Shown here one piece after another: positions 18,394 to 31,630 of a stretch of 64,000 bases of DNA. The notes below the pieces were generated by a model. That model searched no databases. It was not told the origin of the DNA and was given only the letters and a program-made list of their open reading frames with translations. Both the position numbers and the translations under genes were made by a program. Where the stretch lies: the NCBI RefSeq assembly GCF_021608135.1, contig NZ_JAKIHL010000005.1, positions 1-64,000 of the forward strand, written 5' to 3'. Source of the stretch: Microaerobacter geothermalis (GTDB taxonomy: Bacteria; Bacillota; Bacilli; DSM-22679). Every line of letters begins with the position of its first letter. The stretch's first letter is position 1.

Positions 18394-19322
18394 TTCGCTA
18401 TTTTATTACGGATGATGATCCAGCCATTCGTTCGATGCTGACCCATATCATTGAAAAGGAAGATTTGGGAGAAGTGGCAGGAGAGGCGGAAAACGGTTCA
18501 TTCGTCAGCACACCCATGCTAAGGGAGAAGCGGGTGGACGTGTTGCTTATTGATATGCTGATGCCGATTCAAGACGGGATTGAAACGGTAAAGAAGCTTT
18601 TTCAATCAAATTACTCTGGGAAAATCGTCATGATCTCCCAAGTGGAGAATAAAGAATTGATTGGACAGGCCTATTCTCTTGGAATTGAGTATTATATTAC
18701 AAAGCCGATCAACCGTTTGGAAGTGGTCGCAGTTCTGCAGAAAGTAAACGAGAAAGTGTTGCTGGAGAAATCCCTTGATGATATCCGTAAATCCCTGCGT
18801 GTGCTGGATGTAGGGGACTATAAGGGAAAAAAGTCACAGCCAGCCAGGGAGAAACAAATCATGGATTCCGCCAAATATATATTGAGCGAATTGGGAATAC
18901 TTAGCGAGACAGGGAGTGCTGATCTGTTGGAAATGGTGGAAATTCTTCATCAATTGGAAGAGGAAGGCCGCCTTCGCCGAGAATTTCCCAGACTACAGGA
19001 CGTCTATATGAGGATTGCCGAAAAAAGGTTGGGACCGAAGTCCTCTAAATCCTCTTTAAACAAAGAGATGAAGGCTTCAGAGCAGAGGATCAGACGGGCT
19101 ATCTCCCAGGCATTAACCCATCTGGCTTCCCTTGGACTGACCGACTATGCCAATCCCAAGTTTGAATATTACGCTCCGAAATTTTTTGATTTTGCCGATG
19201 TCCGACGAAAAATGAAGGATCTAGATGATGACGTCGACCCCGGCAAATCCCGGATTAGCATTAATATCAAAAAATTTATTCAAGTCCTATATCTTGAAGC
19301 GAAAGAAGAACTTCAAAAATAA
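18390..19322 (+). CDS. Response regulator, GlnL/YcbB-like
   Basis: Two-component response regulator of 310 residues. The receiver domain (1-120) has the acidic pocket D8-D10, the phosphorylation site D55 in LLIDMLMP and the conserved lysine in YYITKPI. The C-terminal half (from about 150) matches the YcbB DNA-binding domain of GlnL, with EQRIRRAISQAL and LGLTDYANPKFEYYAPKFFDF. Translational coupling with the kinase gene is shown by the ATGA overlap. In B. subtilis GlnK-GlnL switches on glutamine uptake genes; here the neighbour is a TRAP transporter, the likely target. Confidence 0.88.
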   Translation: MIRYFITDDDPAIRSMLTHIIEKEDLGEVAGEAENGSFVSTPMLREKRVDVLLIDMLMPIQDGIETVKKLFQSNYSGKIVMISQVENKELIGQAYSLGIEYYITKPINRLEVVAVLQKVNEKVLLEKSLDDIRKSLRVLDVGDYKGKKSQPAREKQIMDSAKYILSELGILSETGSADLLEMVEILHQLEEEGRLRREFPRLQDVYMRIAEKRLGPKSSKSSLNKEMKASEQRIRRAISQALTHLASLGLTDYANPKFEYYAPKFFDFADVRRKMKDLDDDVDPGKSRISINIKKFIQVLYLEAKEELQK

Positions 19323-19454
19323 ATTGAATGAACGAAAAAATCCTTAATTCAGAAAATTAACCTTTAGGATTTTGTAGGATGATATAGTTTGTGTGGACAA
19401 TAAAATAGGTGGATTAACAAATGTCCATAATCAATGAAAAAGGGGGAAATTTTC

Positions 19455-20471
19455 ATGAAAAGAAAAGGCTTATTGTTCTTCATACTTAGCCTAGCCTTTA
19501 TCCTTGTTCTTGCCGGTTGCGGAGCTAGCAAGCAAGATAGTCAGCAAGGAGGAGAGCAGCCAAAAGAACAAGCGCAAGAACCTGCAAAAGAAACTCCAAG
19601 TCAAATCGTGATCGCCACAGGTGGTACAGCAGGAACATATTATCCATTGGGCGGTGGAATGGCCCAAATTTTTACTGACAAAGCGGGTGTCAATGCGACT
19701 GCACAAAGCACCGGTGCGTCTGTAGAAAATATGCGTCTGATTCGTGATGAGCAGGTAGACCTTGCTTTCACCCAAAGCGACATTGCCGACTACGCAACTA
19801 AAGGAACCGTTATGTTTGAGGGAGACCAAATAAATAATATTAGAGCCATTGCGGCCCTCTATCCGGAAACCATTCAAATCGTGGTTCCTGCAAAGAGCGA
19901 TATTAACAGCGTTGCTGATTTGAAAGGAAAGCGCGTTTCCGTTGGAGCACCTGGAAGTGGAACCGAAGCTAACGCGCAACAAATCCTTGAAATCTACGGA
20001 ATGACCTTTGAAGATATCAAAGCAGAACGCTTATCCTTTAAAGAATCTTCCTCCAACATTCAGGATGGAGTATTGGATGCCGCATTCGTAACTGCCGGAG
20101 CACCAACATCCGCCATCACTGAATTATCTGCAACAACCGGAGTAAAAATTATTCAGTTAGAAGATGACAAGATTGCTGATTTAATTGCAAAATATCCATA
20201 CTATGCTGAGCAAGTTATTCCTGCCGGAACATACAGCGGACAAGATGCGGATGTAAAAACGGTCGCTGTAAAAGCCATGCTTGTTGCCCGTGACGCACTT
20301 TCCGATGATGCGGTTTACAACATGACAAAAGCACTTTTTGAGAACCTGGAGCAATTGGCTACCGTGAATGCCAAGGCAAAGGTGATCAAGCTTGAAGATG
20401 CATTAAAAGGTGTCAGCCTGGATGTGCATCCAGGAGCCGCCAAGTATTATGAAGAAAAGGGCGTTAAGTAA
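19455..20471 (+). CDS. TAXI-family TRAP transporter solute-binding lipoprotein
   Basis: Extracytoplasmic substrate-binding part of a sodium-driven TRAP uptake system. The 338-residue protein has a lipoprotein signal with LAGC (lipid cysteine C22), a Gln/Glu-rich tether, and the TAXI domain with IATGGTAGTYYPLGGGMAQI and RVSVGAPGSGTEANA. Known TAXI ligands include glutamate and 2-oxoglutarate, but the sequence does not fix the ligand. The ATG follows AGGGGGA; an ATG 21 bases upstream contains that site and is rejected. A strong hairpin follows the gene. Confidence 0.93.
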   Translation: MKRKGLLFFILSLAFILVLAGCGASKQDSQQGGEQPKEQAQEPAKETPSQIVIATGGTAGTYYPLGGGMAQIFTDKAGVNATAQSTGASVENMRLIRDEQVDLAFTQSDIADYATKGTVMFEGDQINNIRAIAALYPETIQIVVPAKSDINSVADLKGKRVSVGAPGSGTEANAQQILEIYGMTFEDIKAERLSFKESSSNIQDGVLDAAFVTAGAPTSAITELSATTGVKIIQLEDDKIADLIAKYPYYAEQVIPAGTYSGQDADVKTVAVKAMLVARDALSDDAVYNMTKALFENLEQLATVNAKAKVIKLEDALKGVSLDVHPGAAKYYEEKGVK

Positions 20472-20533
20472 TAAAGCGGGTACTTAAGAACAAAAATGAG
20501 CATGTGAATTAATGAGTTAAGCGAAATTTAACC

Positions 20534-20572
20534 AAATAGGATACCGAAGGAGATTCCTCGGTATCCTATTTT
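20534..20572 (+). terminator. Hairpin between TRAP binding-protein and permease genes
   Basis: AAATAGGATACCGA / TCGGTATCCTATTT, a 14-bp stem closing a short loop, then TTC. It stands between the binding protein and the membrane genes of the same system. Partial termination or protection of the upstream mRNA would give more binding protein than permease. Confidence 0.65.
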
Positions 20573-20622
20573 CACGAATACAGACAGAATACAATTATAT
20601 GAAAAAATGGAATGTGATAGAA

Positions 20623-21141
20623 ATGAAAAAAACAAACCTGTTGTTCCTCGGAATTACCCTTGGAATGGCTCTGCTGTTGGCTATCCTGTTTGTTCCGGTA
20701 TTCTCGGCTGTAACCATTACTCAAGGAGAAACGGGAGAAAGATTATTCGTGGCTCCCGTTGAGAGCGGGGACACCTTCATCATTCGATACATCCATTCCA
20801 TCCATCTTACTCCAGTGGAAGAGATGTATCGAATTGATGAGGAAGGAAAGATGATATTAGACGAGACCCGTTTCCAGTCCTATGGTGTGGGGATTCCTTA
20901 TGAACTTGAAGAGGGACAAACCTTCTCCTTTGAAGGGGATTGGATGGTGATCTCCAACATCAACCGCGTAGTTCCTTATTTCGATCAAAGGGTAGGGCAA
21001 GTGATTGCCAATCACACGTTAATCATGAAAGACAAGAAAATTCCATTGTCCAACATTAGCAAACCAGGTTCCTGGGTACGCTTCCAAATAGAAAAGGTTA
21101 GTTTGTTTTCAATCTGGAGAGAGAGGGGTCTTCCTGAATGA
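20623..21141 (+). CDS. DUF1850 protein of TRAP transporter operon
   Basis: Small exported or membrane-anchored protein of unknown role that is regularly encoded with TAXI-TRAP systems. The 172-residue product has one N-terminal membrane segment (about residues 5-27) and a beta-rich external domain with FIIRYIHSIHLTPVEE, typical of DUF1850. An in-frame ATG 24 bases upstream is possible; neither start has a strong ribosome site. Its stop overlaps the permease start (ATGA), so the two are translationally coupled. Confidence 0.82.
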   Translation: MKKTNLLFLGITLGMALLLAILFVPVFSAVTITQGETGERLFVAPVESGDTFIIRYIHSIHLTPVEEMYRIDEEGKMILDETRFQSYGVGIPYELEEGQTFSFEGDWMVISNINRVVPYFDQRVGQVIANHTLIMKDKKIPLSNISKPGSWVRFQIEKVSLFSIWRERGLPE

Positions 21142-23078
21142 GTCAAGAACAGAAGCAATTAACACAAGAGGAAGTCAGCCAGTTATTAAGCAAATATGAT
21201 CGGGAATCTTCATTTCGCCAATTGACGGGAGTAATGGGGCAGATTGTAAAGTGGCTTGCTATCGCATTTTCCGTATTTCAGTTATATACCGCCATTTTTG
21301 GAACACTTGCTTCACAGCTTCAACGTTCGGTCCATTTAGCCTTTGGTTTAACCCTGATTTATCTACTATTTCCCGCCACGTTAAAAGGGGATAAGAAGTC
21401 CATCGGCCCCATAGACATCCTATTGGCCATTGCCGGTGCAGGAGTTGGCTTATACTGGGTATATGCCTATGATGGATTGGTGACCCGGGCAGGCAATTTA
21501 ACCACCCTGGATTTGGTAGTAGGAGGGATTGCCATTCTATTGGTATTGGAGGCATCCAGAAGGGTGGTCGGACTACCCATTACGATTATCGCTGCAGTTT
21601 TTCTTCTTTATGCGTACTACGGCAAATATATGCCGGGATTTTTGCAGCACCGAGGAGTAAACCTGGAGCGGTTGATCGGCCAAATGTATTACACGCTGGA
21701 GGGAATTCTTGGGGTGCCATTAGGAGTTTCCGCAACATTTATTTTTCTCTTCCTCCTCTTTGGTGCCTTCCTCGGAAAAACAGGAGTCGGCCAGTACTTT
21801 AATGATTTGGCCCTAGTCATTGCCGGAAGACAAATTGGAGGACCAGCGAAGGTAGCGGTCTTCTCCAGTGCTCTACAGGGAACGATTAGCGGAAGCTCAG
21901 TGGCTAATACGGTAACATCCGGTTCCTTCACCATTCCGATGATGAAAAAGCTGGGCTACAGGCCTGCCTTTGCCGGGGCAGTAGAAGCAGCCGCCTCCAC
22001 TGGAGGACAGCTGATGCCCCCCATCATGGGTGCGGCAGCCTTTCTGATGGCAGAGTTTATCGGGATGCCTTATTGGGATATTGCCAAGGCGGCAGCCATT
22101 CCTGCCCTCCTTTATTTCACCGGAATCTGGATCATCGTTCACCTTGAAGCAAAGCGATCTGGCTTAAGGGGACTGACAGATGAAGAAATGCCGGATAAAA
22201 AGGAAGTATTGAAAAAAATCTACCTGTTGCTCCCCATCTTTGTGATTGTCGGATTTTTGATTGCTGGGTTTTCACCCATTCGCTCAGCTTTAGCCGGGAT
22301 TCTTAGCGTCATTTTGGTTGGCGCTGTTCGCAAGGAAACTAGGATGGGTGCGAAAGATATTCTTCAAGCCTTGGAGGATGGTGCCCGTTCTGCCCTTGGC
22401 GTGGTGGCAGCAACTGCGGCAGCAGGAATTATTGTGGGTGTCGTCACCTTAACTGGATTAGGACTAAAGTTTGCAAACGGGTTAATCGACTTGTCCGGGG
22501 GAATTATTATCTTTACCCTTTTCCTGACAATGATTTCATCCATCATTTTGGGGATGGGATCACCGACGACAGCCAACTATATCATTACCTCAACCATTGC
22601 CGCACCAGCAATTATCCAATTGGGATATCCGGCATTGGCAGCCCATATGTTTACCTTCTACTTTGGCATTATTGCTGATGTAACGCCACCCGTAGCCTTG
22701 GCCGCCTTTGCCGCCTCAGGAATTGCCGGAAGCGAACCGATACGGACAGGAGCAGAGGCTTCACGATTAGCCATTGCCGCCTTTCTGATCCCGTATATAT
22801 TTGTCCTGTCGCCGGAGTTGTTGCTAATTGATACCACGGCTCTTGGAGCCCTGTGGATTGTCTTTACTTCACTCATAGGAATGATTGGAGTGGGGGGAGC
22901 CCTGATGGGATACCTGTTCCGGCCCATGGCCTGGTATGAGCGTATACTAAGTGGTGCCGCCGGATTGTCTCTCATCTACCCGGGACTCTACACTGATACC
23001 TTCGGATTGGGAGTCATGGCCCTGATGCTGATTACCCAATGGCTGGGAACCAGAAAACAAGTAGTAAAGGGAAGATAA
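21138..23078 (+). CDS. TRAP transporter permease, fused 4TM/12TM subunits
   Basis: Membrane part of the TAXI-type TRAP transporter, in which the small DctQ-like and large DctM-like subunits are fused. The 646-residue protein is hydrophobic throughout; the first 130 residues form the small-subunit part. The large part has conserved GTISGSSVANTVTSGSFTIP, ASTGGQLMPPIMGAAAFLMA and the repeat LGMGSPTTANYIITS. Sodium-coupled import of an organic acid is the known family function. It ends the operon; a terminator follows. Confidence 0.94.
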   Translation: MSQEQKQLTQEEVSQLLSKYDRESSFRQLTGVMGQIVKWLAIAFSVFQLYTAIFGTLASQLQRSVHLAFGLTLIYLLFPATLKGDKKSIGPIDILLAIAGAGVGLYWVYAYDGLVTRAGNLTTLDLVVGGIAILLVLEASRRVVGLPITIIAAVFLLYAYYGKYMPGFLQHRGVNLERLIGQMYYTLEGILGVPLGVSATFIFLFLLFGAFLGKTGVGQYFNDLALVIAGRQIGGPAKVAVFSSALQGTISGSSVANTVTSGSFTIPMMKKLGYRPAFAGAVEAAASTGGQLMPPIMGAAAFLMAEFIGMPYWDIAKAAAIPALLYFTGIWIIVHLEAKRSGLRGLTDEEMPDKKEVLKKIYLLLPIFVIVGFLIAGFSPIRSALAGILSVILVGAVRKETRMGAKDILQALEDGARSALGVVAATAAAGIIVGVVTLTGLGLKFANGLIDLSGGIIIFTLFLTMISSIILGMGSPTTANYIITSTIAAPAIIQLGYPALAAHMFTFYFGIIADVTPPVALAAFAASGIAGSEPIRTGAEASRLAIAAFLIPYIFVLSPELLLIDTTALGALWIVFTSLIGMIGVGGALMGYLFRPMAWYERILSGAAGLSLIYPGLYTDTFGLGVMALMLITQWLGTRKQVVKGR

Positions 23079-23111
23079 AAAATAACAATTAAATCGAACT
23101 TCTTTTACATC

Positions 23112-23173
23112 GACCGCGGAGTGATCAATTCAAGTGAACAACTTGAGCAATCGACTCAACCGCGGTCTTTTTT
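23112..23173 (+). terminator. Terminator after TRAP permease gene
   Basis: GACCGCGG / CCGCGGTC outer stem with a long imperfect inner hairpin (TCAAGT/ACTTGA, GAGT/ACTC), followed by TTTTTT. Confidence 0.75.
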
Positions 23174-23192
23174 ATTGGAAGTGGAACTAATC

Positions 23193-23296
23193 GGAACTAG
23201 AGATTTACACGTACAACAAGTCGAGTTGGACCAAGAAGTAAATAAAGTCCGCTTAGCACGAACTCGAAGGCTGTCCTTAGCAAATTCTCTAGTTCC
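23193..23296 (+). repeat. R1 repeat, short copy 1
   Basis: 104 bp bounded by GGAACTAGAGATTT and AAATTCTCTAGTTCC. Inside, GTCGAGTTGGACC and AGCACGAACTCGAAGGCTG match the copy at 50025-50129. It lacks the central hairpin of the long copies. Together with the preceding terminator it accounts for most of the 350-base gap between the TRAP and thiolase genes. Confidence 0.8.
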
Positions 23297-23429
23297 ACCT
23301 TTATAAAAATATTGATAAAATGTGTTGAAATGAAGAAGGAAAAATCAGAATGTCATAGAAGAAATAATGGTTAGAATATTTAGATTACCTCTGTGATGAT
23401 GAATGGATTAAGAAAGGAAGGGAGTGGAG

Positions 23430-24623
23430 ATGGTGAGCAATAGAGAAGTGGTGATTGTAAGCGCAGTTCGTACGGCCATTGGCAGCTTTGGCGGAAGTTT
23501 GAGTCAGGTTCCGGCCACAAAACTTGGGGCTATCGTCATCGAAGGGGCCCTCCAACGGGCAGGATTATCCAAAGATCAAGTGGATGAAGTGATCATGGGA
23601 AATGTACTTCAGGCTGGGCTCGGTCAAAATCCGGCAAGGCAAGCGGCTATTCAGGCGGGAATCCCCCAGGAAATTCCCGCAATGACCATCAACAAAGTAT
23701 GCGGCTCTGGACTGAAGGCAGTTCATTTAGCAACACAAGCGATATTGGCTGGTGATGCAGAAACAATCGTAGCCGGAGGGATGGAGAACATGAGTCAAGC
23801 TCCTTTTATATTGGAAGGAGCAAGGGAAGGCTTCCGCATGGGAGACCAGAAGATTGTTGACAGTATGATTCGGGATGGCTTATGGTGCGCCTTTAATGAT
23901 TATCACATGGGAATAACGGCAGAAAATATCTGTGACACCTATGGATTATCCAGAGAAGAGTTGGATGAATTTGCGGCCTGGAGCCAGCAAAAGGCGGAAC
24001 AGGCCATTAAAGACGGCAAATTTGCCGATGAAATTGTTCCGGTGACCATACCTCAGAAGAAAGGGGATCCCGTCACCTTCGCTGTCGATGAATTTCCAAG
24101 ATTCGGAACAACCAAAGAGAAACTGGCCCATTTAAAACCTGCCTTTCGGAAGGATGGAAGAGTAACTGCAGGGAATGCCTCGGGCATTAATGACGGGGCT
24201 GCAGCCCTTGTGATCATGTCGAGGGAAAAGGCGGACCGAATGGGAATCAAGCCATTGGCTGTAATCCGCGGCAATGCCAGCGCCGGCGTTGATCCGAAGA
24301 TCATGGGAATGGGTCCGGTTCCTGCTACCCAAAAAGTGCTTAAAAAGGCAGGAATCCGCTTGAAGGATATTGATTTGATAGAAGCAAATGAAGCCTTTGC
24401 TGCCCAATCCCTGGCGGTAGGAAAGGATTTGGAAATCCCTCGAGATAAATTAAATGTAAACGGCGGTGCCATCTCCCTTGGACATCCCATAGGAGCTAGC
24501 GGCGCCAGAATTTTGGTTACCCTGCTCCATGAATTAAAGAAAAGAGAGCAGGCCAAGTATGGTTTGGCTACCCTCTGTATCGGCGGAGGGCAAGGAGTAT
24601 CTACTGTAGTAGAAAAAATATAA
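23430..24623 (+). CDS. Acetyl-CoA C-acetyltransferase (thiolase)
   Basis: Condenses two acetyl-CoA to acetoacetyl-CoA or runs in reverse in fatty acid or butanoate breakdown. The 397-residue protein has the thiolase signatures: nucleophilic C91 in [28 protein letters not shown] with the active-site histidine, and the second cysteine in CIGGGQG. It is of the biosynthetic-type acetyl transferase group. The ATG at 23430 follows AGGGAG; a GTG six bases upstream is within that site. It stands alone between an R1 copy and the atp promoter. Confidence 0.92.
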   Translation: MVSNREVVIVSAVRTAIGSFGGSLSQVPATKLGAIVIEGALQRAGLSKDQVDEVIMGNVLQAGLGQNPARQAAIQAGIPQEIPAMTINKVCGSGLKAVHLATQAILAGDAETIVAGGMENMSQAPFILEGAREGFRMGDQKIVDSMIRDGLWCAFNDYHMGITAENICDTYGLSREELDEFAAWSQQKAEQAIKDGKFADEIVPVTIPQKKGDPVTFAVDEFPRFGTTKEKLAHLKPAFRKDGRVTAGNASGINDGAAALVIMSREKADRMGIKPLAVIRGNASAGVDPKIMGMGPVPATQKVLKKAGIRLKDIDLIEANEAFAAQSLAVGKDLEIPRDKLNVNGGAISLGHPIGASGARILVTLLHELKKREQAKYGLATLCIGGGQGVSTVVEKI

Positions 24624-24684
24624 GCAAACCTGGTAATTGCCAAAAATTGCAGCAAAATTAGACATGTTTATCCTTGTGAAAAAG

Positions 24685-24712
24685 TTGACAAATATTCTTG
24701 CCTTTAGATAAT
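24685..24712 (+). promoter_or_regulatory. Sigma-A promoter of the atp operon
   Basis: Perfect TTGACA, a 16-base spacer and GATAAT (5 of 6). Transcription would begin near 24719, 34 bases before the first gene start, which also rules out the upstream ATG at 24717. Confidence 0.75.
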
Positions 24713-24752
24713 ATTGATGAGGATGATTGTAAAGGAAATGAGGAACGGCAGG

Positions 24753-24968
24753 ATGTCCAAATTAGACAATCCGTGGCAGGCAATTATTTTTCTTGGAACC
24801 ATAGGATTGGAATTAACCGTCACCACCCTCCTGGGATTTTTCGGAGGTAAGTATTTGGACGGCTTGTTTGGTACAAGCCCCATTTTTCTGATTGTCGGTG
24901 TGTTGTTAGGAATAGCTGCCGGGATATATACCATTACCTTATTAATAAAACCCTTTTTAGGAGACTAG
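24753..24968 (+). CDS. atpZ: AtpZ/AtpI family protein (F1Fo-ATPase accessory)
   Basis: Small membrane protein of 71 residues with two membrane segments linked by GGKYLDGLFGTSP, the AtpZ/AtpI family signature. Family members are encoded first in many atp operons and are linked to Fo assembly or Mg/Ca uptake. The ATG is 7 bases after AGGAA and downstream of the predicted transcription start. Two bases separate its stop from the next gene. Confidence 0.8.
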   Translation: MSKLDNPWQAIIFLGTIGLELTVTTLLGFFGGKYLDGLFGTSPIFLIVGVLLGIAAGIYTITLLIKPFLGD

Positions 24969-24970
24969 CC

Positions 24971-25351
24971 ATGGAGGATTTTACCCTCTGGATGAAAAAA
25001 TTGTTTCAAATCGCATCATTCTTTTTTTTAGCCACGGGCCTGCTCTGGCTGGTTGTGCCGAACAGATCCTTCATCCAGGGATTGCTTCTTGGCATGGCAG
25101 TGAGTCTCATAAATGGGGTCATTCTTTTTATGAAAACATATCAACTGGGGAAATATATGAATCAAGGAAAGAGGCGGATTGGGGGTATGGGCATGATGCA
25201 GCGAATGCTCCTTGCCGGATTTGCCGTCTATGTTTCCGTGAAACGGCCTGAATTATTTTCCCTGGCAGGGGTATTGATAGGATTATTCCTCATTCAAATC
25301 CTAACCCTTCTGCTTTCATTTCGTATTACAAGGTTTACCCATAAAAATTAA
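24971..25351 (+). CDS. atpI: ATP synthase subunit I
   Basis: Membrane protein of 126 residues with four hydrophobic segments, matching the AtpI/subunit I family, a chaperone that helps assemble the ring of c subunits. Features are the NRSFIQGLLLGMAVSLING pattern and a basic loop (YMNQGKRRIGG). The ATG is two bases after the atpZ stop, which implies coupled translation. Confidence 0.85.
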   Translation: MEDFTLWMKKLFQIASFFFLATGLLWLVVPNRSFIQGLLLGMAVSLINGVILFMKTYQLGKYMNQGKRRIGGMGMMQRMLLAGFAVYVSVKRPELFSLAGVLIGLFLIQILTLLLSFRITRFTHKN

Positions 25352-25410
25352 ATAAAAATTAGTTTTACCAAGATGCTTATGTGATGGGAGAAAGGGGTGA
25401 GAAACAGAAA

Positions 25411-26199
25411 ATGGAAGCTTTTTCGCCGTATGTTGAATGGGAAATAGGTGGTCTGAGGCTGGCCTTTGATATTCCTACGATGATTATGTCCGTCATCGTG
25501 GCCCTGCTGGTGCTGCTCATATTAAGGTTGGGAACAAGAAATATGACATCAGGAGTGCCCAGGGGCTGGCAAAATTTTTTCGAATGGGTCATTGATTTTG
25601 TAAAGGGAATTGGTGGACAATTTATGGATGCGAAAACCACATCCAAATTTGTCACTCTGGCCCTCACCCTGTTCCTTTATATTTTTCTGGCGAATCAGGT
25701 GGGATTGCTCTTTACCACATTCCACATTGAATTCGAAAAGCCCGTTGAATCCATAGGGATTACTGAGGAGCTGATAGAAGAAGCAAAGGAACATGGAGAA
25801 GAAGGCGTCCTGACAGCCTGGTGGAAATCACCGACAGCCAATCCCAGTGTTACCTTTGCATTAGCCCTGATGGTTTTAATCTATTCTCACTATTTAGGGA
25901 TTAAGAAAAATCCACGGGCCTATGTAAAGCACTACTTTGAACCATACCCGGCACTTTTTATCATTCACTTTTTGGAGGATTTTGTCATCAAGGTGCTGAC
26001 ACTGCCCCTTCGTCTATTCGGAAACATTTTTGCCGGTGAGGTGCTCATCTTATTCCTTGCCGCAGGTTTCTGGGCAGCAACATCAGTACCCCTTATCATC
26101 TGGTTAGGTTACTCCGTATTCGTCGGAGCCATCCAGGCCTACATTTTTGTCACCTTGACATTGGTTTATATTTCTCAAAAGGTTAGTGACCATCACTAA
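25411..26199 (+). CDS. atpB: ATP synthase Fo subunit a
   Basis: Membrane stator subunit that forms the two half-channels for ion flow against the c ring. The 262-residue protein has the conserved essential arginine R201 in LPLRLFGNIFAGE and the last-helix segment VGAIQAYIFVTLTLVYIS. The ATG at 25411 is preferred because GGGGTGA lies 10 bases upstream; an upstream in-frame ATG would add a polar stretch not seen in relatives. Confidence 0.95.
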   Translation: MEAFSPYVEWEIGGLRLAFDIPTMIMSVIVALLVLLILRLGTRNMTSGVPRGWQNFFEWVIDFVKGIGGQFMDAKTTSKFVTLALTLFLYIFLANQVGLLFTTFHIEFEKPVESIGITEELIEEAKEHGEEGVLTAWWKSPTANPSVTFALALMVLIYSHYLGIKKNPRAYVKHYFEPYPALFIIHFLEDFVIKVLTLPLRLFGNIFAGEVLILFLAAGFWAATSVPLIIWLGYSVFVGAIQAYIFVTLTLVYISQKVSDHH

Positions 26200-26243
26200 T
26201 TCATCTTTTGAGTGATGATCTTCATCAAAAACATGGATATTAA

Positions 26244-26480
<237 letters not shown>

Positions 26481-26656
26481 GTGCCAGCGTCCTCTGAGTG
26501 GTTTTAGAGGAAAGAGCATGGGGCGGGGGCAAGGAACCTTCGCCTTCCTTTTGTAAGCTCAACCCTTCAAATTGAAGTGGTAAGTCCAACAGTTTCATTG
26601 AAAGAAAGTAAAGTGGTGTTCCCCTGATCCAAGAGAAGGGAGTGAATAAGGATAAG
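26481..26656 (+). other. Long atpE-atpF intergenic stretch
   Basis: Most atp genes here are close or overlapping, but this gap is about 176 bases. It holds small hairpins (TCCTCT/AGAGGA near 26490-26510; AAGG/CCTT near 26550) without a T run. It may protect the 3' end of the heavily translated atpE message. No gene was seen. Confidence 0.4.
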
Positions 26657-27160
26657 ATGATAGAATTTGGCGAAGTGCGTCTTGAATTTGGGACATTAAT
26701 ATTTCAGGTCATATTATTTTTAATCTTGTTATGGCTTGTTCGCAAATATGCCATGGGTCCGGCCATGAGCGTGCTGCAAAAGCGGCAGGATCATATTGAA
26801 AATCAAATTGCCACCGCAGAAAAAAGCCGCGCCGAGGCGGAAAGATTGCTTGAAGAGCAGCGGAATCTGCTTCAGCAGGCCCGTAAGGAAGCCCATGACA
26901 TGCTGGAAAGGGCCAAGGTACAAAGCGACCGGGAAGCCAGGGAAATCCTTGAGGATGCTAAGGCACAAGCCGGCAGAATTTTGGAAGATGCCAAAGCCGA
27001 GATTAATAGAGAAAGGGAGAAAGCAGTGGCTGAACTTCGCAACCAAGTGGGTTCCCTTTCTGTGGAGTTAGCTTCCAAAATCATTGAAAAAGAATTAGAT
27101 CAAAAACAACAATCCAAGCTGATTGATGATTACTTAGAACAGGTAGGGGAGCGCTTATGA
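26657..27160 (+). CDS. atpF: ATP synthase Fo subunit b
   Basis: Peripheral stalk subunit. The 167-residue protein has one N-terminal membrane segment (about residues 10-28) and a long charged coiled coil (AEKSRAEAERLLEEQ) that reaches F1. A GTG 15 bases upstream directly abuts the AGGGAG site, so the ATG at 26657 is preferred. Its stop overlaps the atpH start (ATGA). Confidence 0.93.
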   Translation: MIEFGEVRLEFGTLIFQVILFLILLWLVRKYAMGPAMSVLQKRQDHIENQIATAEKSRAEAERLLEEQRNLLQQARKEAHDMLERAKVQSDREAREILEDAKAQAGRILEDAKAEINREREKAVAELRNQVGSLSVELASKIIEKELDQKQQSKLIDDYLEQVGERL

Positions 27161-27696
27161 TCAGTGGAGCAGTCGCAAAGCGCTATGCCCGTGCTTTGTT
27201 TGAAGTTGCGGAACAAAAAGGCAAGTTGGAAGAAGTGGAGAAAGATCTGACTGCCATGTTGGGAGTCTTAAATGAACATCCCGACCTCCGGAAATTATTG
27301 GCTCACCCAGGCTTACATGCCGAGGAAAAGAAAGAGCAGATGAAACTAATATTCTCCGGAAAATGGACAGAAGAAACGGAGAACTTTATATTCCTTCTCA
27401 TTGACCGTCGCCGTGAACAAGTGTTGGAACAGGTGGTGGAGGAATATACTAAACTGGCCAACCAGGGGCGCGGTATCGCTGATGCCATTGTCACAACGGC
27501 ACAGCCATTATCCAAAGAAGATGAGAATGAAATCGCACAAAGATTTGGGAAAGTCCTATCCAAGCAGTTGCGCATCACCAATGTGGTGGACAAAAACATC
27601 CTAGGAGGCATCGTTGTAAGGATAGGGGATCGAGTGTACGACGGGAGCATTGCAGGGAAGCTGAAGCGATTCAAGCAACAACTGCAGAACTCCTAA
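27157..27696 (+). CDS. atpH: ATP synthase F1 subunit delta
   Basis: Links the b-subunit stalk to the top of the alpha3beta3 hexamer. The 179-residue protein has the family pattern AKRYARALFEVAEQKG at the start and GGIVVRIGDRVYDGS near the end. It overlaps atpF by 4 bases. Confidence 0.95.
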   Translation: MISGAVAKRYARALFEVAEQKGKLEEVEKDLTAMLGVLNEHPDLRKLLAHPGLHAEEKKEQMKLIFSGKWTEETENFIFLLIDRRREQVLEQVVEEYTKLANQGRGIADAIVTTAQPLSKEDENEIAQRFGKVLSKQLRITNVVDKNILGGIVVRIGDRVYDGSIAGKLKRFKQQLQNS

Positions 27697-27715
27697 TAAA
27701 GGCAGATAGGGGTGA

Positions 27716-29230
<1,515 letters not shown>

Positions 29231-29316
29231 AAATTCCATAGACATGAGAGGCGAAAAACCTCGAAGGAAATAGATGAACGAACCCTTGACTTGTTAGGAA
29301 AAGGTGGTGAAGCAGA

Positions 29317-31601
<2,285 letters not shown>

Positions 31602-31630
31602 GGCGACCCTGAACAAGGGGAGGATGAAGA

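Noticed and set aside
23121-23306. 61-codon frame between the TRAP permease and thiolase genes
   Set aside because: It runs through a terminator hairpin and an R1 repeat, so the frame is a by-product of repeat sequence.
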